A stretch of 64,000 nt of DNA from JAAFIP01 sp043766985 (lineage in GTDB: Bacteria > Pseudomonadota > Gammaproteobacteria > Burkholderiales > Burkholderiaceae_C). The stretch covers positions 1 to 64,000 of the forward strand of contig JAYUHM010000260.1 of assembly GCA_043766985.1 (NCBI GenBank), in the 5' to 3' direction. Shown in pieces: positions 1 through 8,052 of the stretch. How positions within the stretch are numbered: position 1 is the first letter of the stretch; each line of letters begins with the position of its first letter. Position numbers and translations under genes: made by a program. The notes under the pieces are model-generated. The model did no database searches. It saw nothing but the letters and a program-made list of their open reading frames with translations, and had not been told where the DNA came from.

Positions 1-1
1 T

Positions 2-787
2 GCCTTCTACGTCTACCTGCCCACACCCAGTGGCCCGATGCCCATAGCAGCAGTGATCAATGCCAAGCAGTATGCGGTGCACACCGACCACTTGAATACC
101 CCGAGACGCCTCACCCAGAGTGACAAGCGCATCGCCTGGCAATGGGCTTTCAGTGCCTTTGGGGATGAGCAGCCGACGACGGGGGCTAAGCGGTATGTTG
201 ACCCGGCAACGACACCCAATGCGGGCAGCACGACGATTGCGGATGTGACGTTTAACTTGAGGTATCCGGGGCAGTACTTTGATAAGAAATCAAACCTTCA
301 CTACAACTATTTCAGGTCTTATGACAGCAGGACTGGGCGCTACAGCCAATCCGACCCTATTGGATTGCAAGGTGGTTGGAACAGGTTTGCATATGGTGAA
401 TCCAACCCGCTGATGTACACCGATCCGTTCGGACTTGATGTTTTTCTTTGCAGTCAACCTGCGTTTGGTATTCCTAACAATCCACTGGATCATCAGTGGC
501 TGAGAACTGATACAGCGGAAGCCGGTATGGGTGGTACACGCGGCAACATCCCTGGCAATCAAAGTGGCGATATGCCGGGTGATCCAGTTCAAGTTACGGA
601 TCACACTGGAAGGAGTAAAGAAAAAGGTGCTTCATGTACAAAGATTGATGGCGTTGATGAGAAGAAAGTCAACGACGCTCTGCGCATTGGTCGGCCGCTT
701 GGGCGTTGGGGCCCTACAAATCAATGCCAGTCGTTTGCGCGTCAGACACTTATTGATGCAGGGTGGAAACAGCCTCGTCCCCCCTAA
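2..787 (+). CDS. RHS-repeat protein, C-terminal part with variable toxin tip (5' end lies outside the window)
   Basis: The frame is open from the first bases, so this is the 3' end of a larger gene. The visible part has YD/RHS repeat residues, then the conserved RHS core terminus (DPIGLQGG, NPLMYTDPFGLD), which ends near base 440. After it comes a tip of about 115 residues of the kind that varies between RHS proteins and carries the toxin. The tip holds a His in DHQWLRTD and, about 78 residues later, a Cys in GPTNQCQSFA. A His-before-Cys order with an N-x-C context suggests a circularly permuted papain-like/NlpC-P60 fold; this is inference from motif order. RHS cores form shells that carry toxins for delivery, usually by type VI secretion or at the cell surface. 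No secretion genes are visible here. The small lipoprotein gene 34 bp downstream is the natural immunity candidate. Confidence 0.85.
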   Translation, partial: AFYVYLPTPSGPMPIAAVINAKQYAVHTDHLNTPRRLTQSDKRIAWQWAFSAFGDEQPTTGAKRYVDPATTPNAGSTTIADVTFNLRYPGQYFDKKSNLHYNYFRSYDSRTGRYSQSDPIGLQGGWNRFAYGESNPLMYTDPFGLDVFLCSQPAFGIPNNPLDHQWLRTDTAEAGMGGTRGNIPGNQSGDMPGDPVQVTDHTGRSKEKGASCTKIDGVDEKKVNDALRIGRPLGRWGPTNQCQSFARQTLIDAGWKQPRPP

Positions 788-821
788 ATATAGAACCCGC
801 TTCCAGCTTTTGGTTTCTAAG

Positions 822-1151
822 ATGAAAATCTATACGACTGCTCTCTCATCGCTCATCTTTACTGCTGCGTTCACTGGCTGCTCGCAGTCAAATACAAACT
901 ATGATGTCCTAGCTGCACGTAATGTTAAATGTCCATCAGGCACGCAGCTTGAATACACGCCTTGGGGGAAGTCTGGACTCAGCGCTGTATGCGTTGCAAG
1001 GAATGGCCCTATCGTGATTGCCGAAGGTGGTCATGTTGTTATTGAGGGTCAATATACCGACGGCAAAAAATCAGGTGAATGGCGCTGGTTTGATGCCGAC
1101 GGAAAAGTTACTCGAACTGAAATCGAAGGCACGCAAGAGATTAAGAAGTAG
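822..1151 (+). CDS. Small lipoprotein, candidate immunity protein for the RHS toxin
   Basis: The product has 109 residues. It starts with a lysine and a hydrophobic stretch ending in a lipobox (FTGC, Cys20), so it is probably a periplasm-facing lipoprotein. The C-terminal third has one MORN-like unit (DGKKSGEWRWFDADGKV), the type of repeat found in YwqK-family 'antitoxin' proteins. The frame is open upstream, but I chose the ATG at 822 because the signal peptide begins there. It follows the RHS gene in the same direction at a distance of 34 bp. Position, size and export fit an immunity protein that neutralises a toxin acting in the periplasm. Function is inferred from context only. Confidence 0.6.
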   Translation: MKIYTTALSSLIFTAAFTGCSQSNTNYDVLAARNVKCPSGTQLEYTPWGKSGLSAVCVARNGPIVIAEGGHVVIEGQYTDGKKSGEWRWFDADGKVTRTEIEGTQEIKK

Positions 1152-1183
1152 TTTATTTACTTCGCATTAGCTACTAAATAAAT

Positions 1184-1218
1184 AGCTGCTTGAGAAGCAT
1201 CTACGTGCGCAAGCAGCT
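1184..1218. repeat. Hairpin with partial R1-like repeat downstream of the lipoprotein gene
   Basis: AGCTGCTTG at 1184-1192 is repeated inverted as CAAGCAGCT at 1210-1218. The left part (about 1168-1192) matches the start of repeat R1 in reverse orientation, and the match then stops. It may be a truncated R1 copy or a weak terminator for the RHS/immunity genes; no clean T-run follows. Confidence 0.4.
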
Positions 1219-1290
1219 CGTTTACCTTCTATTTCTAAATTAAAAAGCACCCGCCAAACTCCTTAGCCGCTAAGGGCTGGGGTTCTGAGG

Positions 1291-1315
1291 AGGTGATCAC
1301 AGCTTGTGATCACCT
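1291..1315. promoter_or_regulatory. Perfect 11-bp inverted repeat between convergent genes
   Basis: AGGTGATCACA, the 3-nt loop GCT, then TGTGATCACCT form a perfect hairpin 22 bp beyond the stop codon of the PIN toxin gene. No T-tract follows on either strand, so it is an incomplete intrinsic terminator at best. It may act as a bidirectional RNA stem between the convergent lipoprotein and PIN genes. Confidence 0.45.
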
Positions 1316-1336
1316 GAGCCTATTGCAGAGTAGCCG

Positions 1337-1759
1337 CTAAGCCCAATCCCCCACTCGGGCCAGCGCCTGCGCGGGGTTAAGAATCGGAATACTTTCAAAG
1401 CTCGTGAGCGAGAGCAAATCATCATCGCCCGAGACAATCACATCCGCCTGCGCAGCCCTCGCCAAGGCCAGTACGGCATCATCATCCGGGTCACGGCACA
1501 CCGGCTGGGCCAGCGGCGGCGGGTCAATCACCTCGGCCAGCATGCGCACCTGCACCAGCATTTGTTCCCGCGAAGCGCTTGAGCGGCTGAGCACCGCATC
1601 AAATTTAGGCCGCGCCAACACCTCGGCCAGTTCCGCTAGTAGCTCAGGGCTGCTGAGAAACGTCACCGAGCCATTGCGCGCCTGCTCCAGCAGTGCATAC
1701 GAAGGCCCACGCCATAGCAAGCCTGACAACAACACGTTCGTATCTAAAACCGCCCGCAT
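1337..1759 (-). CDS. PIN-domain toxin (putative RNase) of a type II toxin-antitoxin pair
   Basis: This 140-residue protein has the PIN-fold pattern: an N-terminal acidic residue in AVLDTNVLLSGLLW, a central Glu-rich helix (LLAELAEVL), the acidic cluster CRDPDDDAVLALA and SGDDDLLSL. Those acids normally bind the metal used for RNA cleavage. It resembles the PIN_3/COG1569 group annotated as toxin components. The gene starts 36 bp after the stop of the small upstream gene 1796-2035, in the usual antitoxin-then-toxin order. The RNA target cannot be read from the sequence. Confidence 0.85.
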   Translation of the reverse strand: MRAVLDTNVLLSGLLWRGPSYALLEQARNGSVTFLSSPELLAELAEVLARPKFDAVLSRSSASREQMLVQVRMLAEVIDPPPLAQPVCRDPDDDAVLALARAAQADVIVSGDDDLLSLTSFESIPILNPAQALARVGDWA

Positions 1760-1795
1760 CCTTAGCCGTTCTTATCGTCGTTCTTCTCGCGGCGC

Positions 1796-2035
1796 TTAAT
1801 GGCGCGGGCCACGGGCAGCGCGTGCAGCCTTGACCTCGGCATTGATCTCTTGCATCGACATCGGCGCAATACCTGCCGCCGCCACACGACCCGCAATGGA
1901 CAGCAGCGCATCCGCAGCCTCACGTCTGCGCAGCGCCTGTGTGAGCAATCTGTCCAGTGCTTGGGGGGTTAACAAGCCAGCCGCACGCGCAGCCATGGCC
2001 GTGCTGTCAGGCAATTCAATTTGAAGTGTGGTCAT
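1796..2035 (-). CDS. Antitoxin partner of the PIN toxin
   Basis: This 79-residue protein begins with TTLQIELPDS, a short beta strand of the ribbon-helix-helix/AbrB type. Helical, Arg/Ala-rich sequence follows (ALDRLLTQALRRREA), with a C-terminal tail (EINAEVKAARAAR) that probably wraps the toxin. A Shine-Dalgarno-like AAAGGA precedes the ATG by about 9 bases. Its size and position directly upstream of the PIN gene support the antitoxin role, and such proteins usually repress their own operon. No strong palindrome is evident upstream. Confidence 0.75.
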   Translation of the reverse strand: MTTLQIELPDSTAMAARAAGLLTPQALDRLLTQALRRREAADALLSIAGRVAAAGIAPMSMQEINAEVKAARAARGPRH

Positions 2036-2137
2036 AGACTTGTCCTTTGGGTGAAAGCGTACGTCAACATGCAGTTCATTGTAGTGGCCGTAGTGGTTTA
2101 CTGCCTGCCGGCGCGGGGCAACCCCACACCCACCGCA

Positions 2138-3103
2138 TCACCTCCCAAACTGCGTACGCTCGCGCAGGTAGCGGGCTAGGCCTTGGGCAAGGGTTTGGGG
2201 CGCCCAGCCTAGGGTTTGTTGGGCTTTGGTGGCCAGGGGTTCGCTGCCGTTGGTGATGAAATCTACCTGCACTTTGGCCAGGATGGGGCGTTGTCGGGTG
2301 ATGCGCGACAGTAGCTCTAGCAGGGTGGCGCTGGCGTAGGCCAGGGCTTTGGGCAGGGTGAGGGGCACGTAGCTGCGGGTTTGCTGGCGCAGGGCGCGGG
2401 CCATCTCGGGCATGCTGGTCATGCCTTCGCTAACGATGAAGGCGCCGGTGTGCGGCAGTGCCAGCACGATAGCCTGGGCCAGCGACGCGGCGTGCACCAG
2501 CGGGAAGCGCCCGGCCACGTTGGCGGGCAGCTTAAGCCGGCGCCAGTTAACCAAACTCTCCAGGTAGTTGGTAAAGCCGTCGCCCGTGTCCATGCCGCCA
2601 TACACGGCTGCGGGGTGGATGGTGGTGAGCTGTAGGCCTATGCGCTGCGCGGTGCTTTGCGCCAATTGGTAGGCTTTGATCATGGCTTGAAAATACGGGG
2701 TCATGCCTTGCAGCGCGCTGATGGGGTGCGACTCGCGGATGGTGCCGTCGATGGATTGGAACACCTCGTAGGTGGAGATATAGACCAGCTTGCGCACCGG
2801 GGTGGTCTGCAGTGCGGCTAAAAATTGGCGGAGCAGATCGAGGTTAACGCGGTCAAAAATACTGGTGTCAAACGCGAACTGCTCGGGCAACCCCACGCCG
2901 TAGACCACGGCGTCTACACCCTGCAGTGCTTGGCAAAAGGCGACATGGGTAAATTGGGCGGCCCGGTGAACCCGCACATTGGGCGCAAACGCTGGCTGGG
3001 GCAGGCGCCGCGCCATCACGGTAAGCTGGTGGCCAGAGGCCGCCAGCGCTTGGGTGAGGGCGTAGCCAATTTGGCCGGTGGCTCCAATAAGAAGTATTTT
3101 CAT
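2138..3103 (-). CDS. NAD(P)-dependent epimerase/dehydratase family protein (extended SDR)
   Basis: The 321-residue product starts with a Rossmann fold (KILLIGATGQIGYAL; G-x-x-G-x-x-G nucleotide-binding motif at residues 7-13). Further extended-SDR landmarks are VVYGVGLP, the strand KLVYISTYEVF and the loop HPAAVYGG. A canonical Y-x-x-x-K is not clear: the local sequence is YFQAMIKAYQLA. The C-terminal part (TLGWAPQTLAQGLARYL) resembles the substrate-binding end of sugar epimerases. The substrate cannot be assigned. It is divergent from the thioesterase/nitroreductase pair, with an R1 repeat in the shared upstream region. Confidence 0.75.
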   Translation of the reverse strand: MKILLIGATGQIGYALTQALAASGHQLTVMARRLPQPAFAPNVRVHRAAQFTHVAFCQALQGVDAVVYGVGLPEQFAFDTSIFDRVNLDLLRQFLAALQTTPVRKLVYISTYEVFQSIDGTIRESHPISALQGMTPYFQAMIKAYQLAQSTAQRIGLQLTTIHPAAVYGGMDTGDGFTNYLESLVNWRRLKLPANVAGRFPLVHAASLAQAIVLALPHTGAFIVSEGMTSMPEMARALRQQTRSYVPLTLPKALAYASATLLELLSRITRQRPILAKVQVDFITNGSEPLATKAQQTLGWAPQTLAQGLARYLRERTQFGR

Positions 3104-3147
3104 ATTGTTGTGCGCAATGGGTTGTTATACGTATACGGCAGGTAGTC

Positions 3148-3190
3148 GCTACTAATTATATAGCTGCTTGTGTCATGTTCTTTTGGGCTA
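3148..3190 (-). repeat. R1 short interspersed repeat (intergenic copy)
   Basis: Reverse-orientation copy: CTACTAATTATATAGCTG, then TTGTGTCATGTTC and TTTTGGGCTA. It fills much of the 116 bp between the divergent epimerase and thioesterase genes, so it overlaps where their promoters should lie. Confidence 0.75.
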
Positions 3191-3219
3191 ACGGCCTAAA
3201 ACACTTGTAGAATTTGCCT

Positions 3220-3693
3220 ATGCCAATGCATTCTACTTCCAGCAAGCCTGCACCTAACCCCGCACCCCGCGCCACACCCCAGCCGCGCAGCGCCTACAAA
3301 GCTTTTGTCCCCATCACCACCCGCTGGATGGACAACGATGTGTACGGGCATGTGAACAACGTGGTGTTCTATAGCTGGTTTGACACGGCGGTGAATGGCT
3401 ACCTGATACAGCAGGGCGTGCTGGACATTCACCATGGCGGCACCATTGGCCTGGTGGTGGAGACGCAGTGCAGTTATTTTGCACCGGTCAGCTTTCCGCA
3501 GGCGGTAACGGCGGGCATTCGCGTGGCGCATAGGGGCACGTCTAGCGTGCGCTATGAGGTGGGTTTGTTTGCCGACGACGCGCAGCTGGCCAACGCCTGC
3601 GGGCACTTTGTGCATGTGTATGTAGACAGGGCCACCCGGCGGCCGGTGGCTTTGCCCGACATTCTGAAGAATCTATTGGAGACCTTGACTTGA
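3220..3693 (+). CDS. Acyl-CoA thioesterase, hotdog fold (4-hydroxybenzoyl-CoA thioesterase/YbgC-like)
   Basis: The 157-residue protein carries the hotdog thioesterase signature RWMDNDVYGHVNNVVFYSWFD, in which the Asp in DVYGH is the usual catalytic acid and HVNN follows. The rest (SYFAPVSFPQAVTAGIRV; FVHVYVDRATRRPVALP) matches a single-domain 4HBT enzyme. In-frame starts are TTG 3214, ATG 3220 and ATG 3226; I take 3220. The N-terminal 25 residues are Pro/Ala-rich and probably disordered. Its stop overlaps the start of the nitroreductase gene, so the two are probably co-translated. The acyl substrate is unknown. Confidence 0.85.
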   Translation: MPMHSTSSKPAPNPAPRATPQPRSAYKAFVPITTRWMDNDVYGHVNNVVFYSWFDTAVNGYLIQQGVLDIHHGGTIGLVVETQCSYFAPVSFPQAVTAGIRVAHRGTSSVRYEVGLFADDAQLANACGHFVHVYVDRATRRPVALPDILKNLLETLT

Positions 3694-4433
3694 AAATTAC
3701 CGACCTTTTGCCCACCCCCCAGGTAAGCACCCGCATTGCCGACCCTGCCAGCGTAGACGCGGCCATGCTCAGCCGTTTTAGCAACCGCGCCTTCTTGCCC
3801 AAGCCCGTAGGGCGTGAGCTGCTACAAGACTTGTTGCAAGTAGCCAGCCGCGCACCCAGCGGTACCAACACCCAACCGTGGAAAGTGTATGTGCTGCAAG
3901 GCGCAAAAAAAGACGTGCTGGTAGACCAAGTGGTAGCGGCGCACAACGCTATTGCCGCTGACCCGACACTGGCCGCAGAGTACAAAGAAGAATACGACTA
4001 CTACCCCGAGAAATGGGTCTCGCCCTACATTGACCGGCGCCGTGAGTGTGGCTTTGGCCTGTATGGCGTGCTGGGCCTGGGCAAGGGTGACAAGGCGGGC
4101 ATGCATGCGCAGCACCAGCAAAACTTCAGGTTTTTTGGTGCGCCGGTGGGCTTGATGTTTACCATGGACAAGGTGATGGGCCGGGGCAGCCTGGTGGACT
4201 ACGGCATGTTTTTGCAAAACATCATGCTGGCGGCGCGTGCGCGGGGCTTGCATACCTGCCCGCAGGCCGCGTGGAACGGTTTTAGCAAAATTATCCTGCC
4301 GCATATTGGCGCGGCCGACAACGAACTGCTGATCTGCGGTATGTCGCTAGGCTATGCCGATGAGAGCGCCTTGGTCAACACCTTTGCCACCACGCGGGTA
4401 GATGCGCAAGACTTTACGACTTGGTTGGAGTGA
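3690..4433 (+). CDS. Nitroreductase-family flavoprotein
   Basis: The 247-residue protein has the FMN-binding nitroreductase pattern: SRFSNRAFLPKPV near residue 30, then ASRAPSGTNTQPWKVYVL, and a late GMSLGYAD in which the family ends its FMN-phosphate region. Members reduce nitro groups, quinones or enones with NAD(P)H. The start is TTG, overlapping the TGA stop of the thioesterase gene (TTGA), which implies translational coupling. The first internal ATG would remove about 24 residues before the conserved SRFSNR motif. The physiological substrate is unknown. Confidence 0.85.
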   Translation: MKITDLLPTPQVSTRIADPASVDAAMLSRFSNRAFLPKPVGRELLQDLLQVASRAPSGTNTQPWKVYVLQGAKKDVLVDQVVAAHNAIAADPTLAAEYKEEYDYYPEKWVSPYIDRRRECGFGLYGVLGLGKGDKAGMHAQHQQNFRFFGAPVGLMFTMDKVMGRGSLVDYGMFLQNIMLAARARGLHTCPQAAWNGFSKIILPHIGAADNELLICGMSLGYADESALVNTFATTRVDAQDFTTWLE

Positions 4434-4436
4434 TGT

Positions 4437-4778
4437 TTAGTGAGACAAGCTGCTGGGGCGCGACTGCAAGCCCTCGGGCAGCAGGCCAGAAAAACGCAAG
4501 TTAAGTTTGCGCACATGGGCCGCTGCGGCGGCCTCGCCTTGCGTGGCAGACAGCGTGGACATCCACTCGCTGCGCAGGTACCACAGGGCTTCTACATCGG
4601 GGGCGTACTGAATGCGGCGCAACACCACAGGGCGCAGGGCAGCACCCTCGTCGCCCAAGGTCTCCAGCATGTTCTCACGTATCTCTTCGGTGCGGTCTGA
4701 CAGCTCGGCTTCAGTGGGCACTTGGTTCAGGCCCATCATGCCCCACACACTAGAGATAGTAGTTTTGACCCAACGCAT
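4437..4778 (-). CDS. Small protein of unknown function, paralogue of the 52724-53116 product
   Basis: The product has 113 residues from the ATG at 4778, chosen because AGGAA lies 6 bases upstream; an in-frame ATG at 4805 lacks this. It begins RWVKTTISSVWGMMGLNQVP, followed by acidic helical sequence. The C-terminal half (RRIQYAPDVEALWYLRSEWM, then LRFSGLLPEGLQSRPSS) aligns with the gene at 52724-53116 (RKVFTISDVEGLWFFRTDIM, then LFAGLVPDSMFRPAH). That identifies a small family with a D-V-E-x-L-W-[YF]-x-R-[ST] core. I do not recognise a named domain. It is convergent with the nitroreductase gene (3 bp apart). Confidence 0.7.
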   Translation of the reverse strand: MRWVKTTISSVWGMMGLNQVPTEAELSDRTEEIRENMLETLGDEGAALRPVVLRRIQYAPDVEALWYLRSEWMSTLSATQGEAAAAAHVRKLNLRFSGLLPEGLQSRPSSLSH

Positions 4779-5039
4779 AGAATTTCCTGTTTCTTTGTAC
4801 GCCATGCCCTCACGATAAAGTGCTACTGCGGGTGGTGCAAGCTATTTCTCCTAAAATGATAGTAAACAGTTTGTAAAAAACAACAATCTAATCAAGCACT
4901 TAGTAAGCAGTTGTGAAGTGAAGAGTTAGGTCTTGCGGGTAAAGCGGTAGCAAAACACTTGGTGCAACGCGAGGCGCACGCCACATAATTGCGGCTTGGT
5001 TTGGCAACGGCTATGCAAGACCCAACGAGGAGACCGCGT

Positions 5040-7484
5040 ATGGTGTGGATTAAGAAATTGGGTTGGCTTTTGCTCGGGCTGGCGCTGCTGCTAGCTGCTG
5101 CGGTGGCGGTGTATGTGTGGCGCAGTTTCCCCACCCTATCGGGTCAGCAGCAGCTGGCTGGTTTGCAAAGTAGCGTGCGCATTACGCGCGATGCATCAGA
5201 CATCACACACATCTTTGCCCAAAGCCAACATGATGCAGCTTTTGCAATGGGTTACACCCACGCACAAGAGCGCAGCTGGCAGCTGGAATTTAACCGCCGC
5301 GTCATGCACGGCCAACTCAGCGAGATTTTGGGCCCCGCTACGCTGGAAACCGACAAGCTGATGCGCAGCCTGGGCGTCATGCGTGCAGCGCAAAAGCAGT
5401 TGGATGCCTTGCCCGCAGACGCCAAGGCGGTGCTGGACGCCTATGCCGCTGGCATCAACGGCTTTCATGCGCAAAGCAGCCAAGCGCTGCCGCCCGAGTT
5501 TCACCTGCTGCGCACCAAGCCGGGGGCGTGGACAGCCGCAGACAGCATGGGCTGGGGCATCATGATGGCGTTGGATTTGGGTGGCAACTGGGGTACCGAG
5601 TTTGCCCGTTTGTCTGCCGCACAAAAGCTGCCCACGCAGCGCCTGTGGGACTTGTTTCCAGCCTATCCGGGTGAGAGCCCGGCCAGCAAAGTAGACCTCA
5701 GCAAGCTGTACGCCGAGCTGGGTGTGTACAGCACCCAGCCTGCTACCACTACAAAAAAAGTAGCAGCTCGTGCTATTGAACATTGGGCTAGCAACGTTAT
5801 TGGTGGTGAAATAGGCAATACAGAGGGCAAAGGCAGCAACAACTGGGTGGTGGGCGGCAGCCACACCACCAGCGGCAAACCCCTGCTAGCGAATGACCCA
5901 CACTTGGGCCTGAGCGCACCAGCTATTTGGTACTTTGCGCGCATACAGGTTGCCGGGCAGGGCACTGATAAATCTGCGCCCGACACTGACGTGATTGGCG
6001 CCACCTTGCCCGGCCTGCCCGGTGTTATTTTGGGCCGCACCGCCAAGGTAGCCTGGGGCTTTACCAACACCGGGCCCGACGTGCAAGACCTGTACCTAGA
6101 GCAGATCAACCCCGCCAACCCCGCGCAGTACAAAACCCCCACCGGCTGGGCCGATTTTGAAAGCCGCACCGAGGCCATCAAAGTCAAAGGCCAGAGCGAC
6201 CTGCAGTACACCTACCGCGCCACTCGCCACGGCCCCGTGCTAAGCGACGCGCAGGCCGCGCACGCCGAAGTGCTAGACCTGAAAAAGTACGTGCTGGCCC
6301 TGCGCTGGAGCGCGCTGGACGACGACAACCGCACCATCCTGGCCGGCATTAAAGCCCAAAAAGCCCAAAGCGTGGACGAGCTGCTGGCCGCCTATGCCGA
6401 CTACCACTCGCCCATGCAAAACCTCGTGGCCGCCGACGTGGATGGCAAAATCGCCTACAAAGCCGTGGGCAAAGTGCCGGTGCGCAGCGCTGAGAACGAC
6501 ATCAAAGGCATCTCCCCGGCCCCGGGCTGGGAGGCCAAGTACGACTGGGTAGGCTGGCTGCCTTATGCGCAAACCCCGCAGGACGATGGCAAAAAAGGCT
6601 GGGTGGCCACGGCCAACCAGCGTATCCATGCCGCAGACTACCCGCACTTCATCACCCAAGACTGGACCGGCCCGCAGCGCTTTGACCGCATCGAGGCGCT
6701 ATTGGCTGCTACGCCCAAGCACGACATGGCCTCGATGCAGCGCATTCAGGCCGACACCACCTCCCTTGCCACGCAAACCCTGTTGCCCGTGCTACGTGCC
6801 ACCGCCAGCACCCACGCGCTGTCCGCCGCTGCGCAGGCGCAGCTCACAGACTTTGACGGCAATATGCGCGCTGACAGCGCCGCGCCCTTGATTTTTGCCG
6901 CCTGGGCTGACGAGCTGGCGCGCGGGTTGATAGCGCCCAAGCTGGGCGAGGCCAAGTTCAAAGCCATGTACGGCAAACGCCAGTTTCGCGGCACGGTAGA
7001 GCAGGCCATGGCCAGCAATGACGCTTTTTGGTGTGCGCCCAAAACTTGCCCAGAGCAGTCTGCCGACGCGCTAGGCCGCGCACTGGATCGCCTGAGCGCC
7101 CAGTATGGCGCGGACCCTGCCCAGTGGCGTTGGGGCGCAGCGCACATTGCGCGCTCGATCCACAAGCCCTTGGGCAATGTGCCGTTTTTGGCCAAGTTTT
7201 TTGACGTCACCACGCCTACGGCCGGCGACCCTTGGACCGTCAACGTAGGCCAGTATTGGCTAGGCGAGGCCCAGCCCTTCCACAACCGGCACGCTGCCAG
7301 TTTGCGCAGCGTGTTTGATTTATCCAATCTGGAAAACTCCCACTTTGTGTACCAAACCGGGCAAAGCGGTTTGGTTTTCTCTAGCCGCTACCGCGACATG
7401 CGCACGCAGTGGGGCGGCGTGGCTTATCGGCCCATGCAAATGCAAGGGCAGGGCACAGGGGCAGAGCTGGTGTTGCAGCCCTGA
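5040..7484 (+). CDS. Penicillin acylase family protein (N-terminal nucleophile amidase)
   Basis: This 814-residue protein starts at the ATG preceded by AGGAG. An N-terminal membrane segment (LLLGLALLLAAAVAVYVW) exports or anchors it. The A-chain has THIFAQSQHDAAFAMGYTHA. The B-chain starts at Ser266 in GKGSNNWVVGG, the residue that becomes the nucleophile after self-cleavage in this family, followed by ANDPHLGL. Family members hydrolyse amides such as acyl-homoserine lactones or beta-lactam side chains; the substrate is not predictable here. An R1 repeat (5742-5791) encodes TTTKKVAARAIEHWAS about 20 residues before Ser266, inside what should be the excised spacer peptide. Confidence 0.9.
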   Translation: MVWIKKLGWLLLGLALLLAAAVAVYVWRSFPTLSGQQQLAGLQSSVRITRDASDITHIFAQSQHDAAFAMGYTHAQERSWQLEFNRRVMHGQLSEILGPATLETDKLMRSLGVMRAAQKQLDALPADAKAVLDAYAAGINGFHAQSSQALPPEFHLLRTKPGAWTAADSMGWGIMMALDLGGNWGTEFARLSAAQKLPTQRLWDLFPAYPGESPASKVDLSKLYAELGVYSTQPATTTKKVAARAIEHWASNVIGGEIGNTEGKGSNNWVVGGSHTTSGKPLLANDPHLGLSAPAIWYFARIQVAGQGTDKSAPDTDVIGATLPGLPGVILGRTAKVAWGFTNTGPDVQDLYLEQINPANPAQYKTPTGWADFESRTEAIKVKGQSDLQYTYRATRHGPVLSDAQAAHAEVLDLKKYVLALRWSALDDDNRTILAGIKAQKAQSVDELLAAYADYHSPMQNLVAADVDGKIAYKAVGKVPVRSAENDIKGISPAPGWEAKYDWVGWLPYAQTPQDDGKKGWVATANQRIHAADYPHFITQDWTGPQRFDRIEALLAATPKHDMASMQRIQADTTSLATQTLLPVLRATASTHALSAAAQAQLTDFDGNMRADSAAPLIFAAWADELARGLIAPKLGEAKFKAMYGKRQFRGTVEQAMASNDAFWCAPKTCPEQSADALGRALDRLSAQYGADPAQWRWGAAHIARSIHKPLGNVPFLAKFFDVTTPTAGDPWTVNVGQYWLGEAQPFHNRHAASLRSVFDLSNLENSHFVYQTGQSGLVFSSRYRDMRTQWGGVAYRPMQMQGQGTGAELVLQP
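5742..5791 (-). repeat. R1 repeat embedded in frame in the penicillin-acylase gene
   Basis: Reverse-orientation R1: CTACCACTAC, then AGTAGCAGCTCGTGCTATTG, then ATTGGGCTA. The host frame reads V-A-A-R-A-I-E-H-W-A-S, the pattern shared with the copies in DUF1223 and ygfZ. Confidence 0.75.
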
Positions 7485-7590
7485 GTCAACGTTGCGCGTG
7501 ACGACGCGCCAAAGTAACGCAGATGACTGACGGCATTGTGCAAAGCCACTAGCCTGCGTGGGTAGACTGAAATAAATCCATGGAGACAAC

Positions 7591-8052
7591 ATGACCGTAT
7601 CTTTAACCGTCAACGGCACGGCGCACACCTGCGCGGCCGCACCAGACACCCCCTTGCTGTATGTGCTGCGTAACGACATTGGCTTTAACAGCGCCAAGTA
7701 CGGCTGCGGCATAGCCCAGTGCGGCGCGTGCACCGTGCTGCTGGATGGCCAGGCTATTCGCTCCTGCGTCGTGCCCGCGGCAGCCGCGGCGCAAGGCAAA
7801 ATTACCACGCTGGAAGGCCTGGGCAGCACCGACAAACTGCACGCCCTGCAAAAAGCGTTTATCGAAGAGCAAGCCGCGCAGTGCGGCTACTGCACCGCCG
7901 GCATGGTGATGTCGGCCAAAGCCCTGCTAGACCGGGTACGCAACCCCAGCGAGGCGCAAATACGCGAGGCGATGGCAGGCAACCTGTGCCGCTGCGGCAC
8001 GCATACCCGCATCTTGCGCGCTATCCAGCGCGCTGCAAAGGAGCTGGCATGA
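7591..8052 (+). CDS. (2Fe-2S)-binding subunit of an IorAB-type molybdenum hydroxylase
   Basis: The 153-residue protein has both [2Fe-2S] cluster sites of the xanthine-oxidase family small subunit: YGCGIAQCGACTVLLDG near residues 37-53 and QCGYCTAGMVM with GNLCRCGTH near residues 98-134. GGAG lies 7 bases before the ATG. It passes electrons from the molybdopterin subunit encoded immediately downstream; the genes overlap by 4 bp (ATGA). It resembles the alpha subunit of isoquinoline 1-oxidoreductase, although the real substrate could be another N-heterocycle or aldehyde. Confidence 0.9.
   Translation: MTVSLTVNGTAHTCAAAPDTPLLYVLRNDIGFNSAKYGCGIAQCGACTVLLDGQAIRSCVVPAAAAAQGKITTLEGLGSTDKLHALQKAFIEEQAAQCGYCTAGMVMSAKALLDRVRNPSEAQIREAMAGNLCRCGTHTRILRAIQRAAKELA

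Noticed and set aside
4820..4876. R1-like GGTGCAAGCTATTTC before the acylase gene
   Set aside because: Similarity is limited to one half of the element and may be chance.
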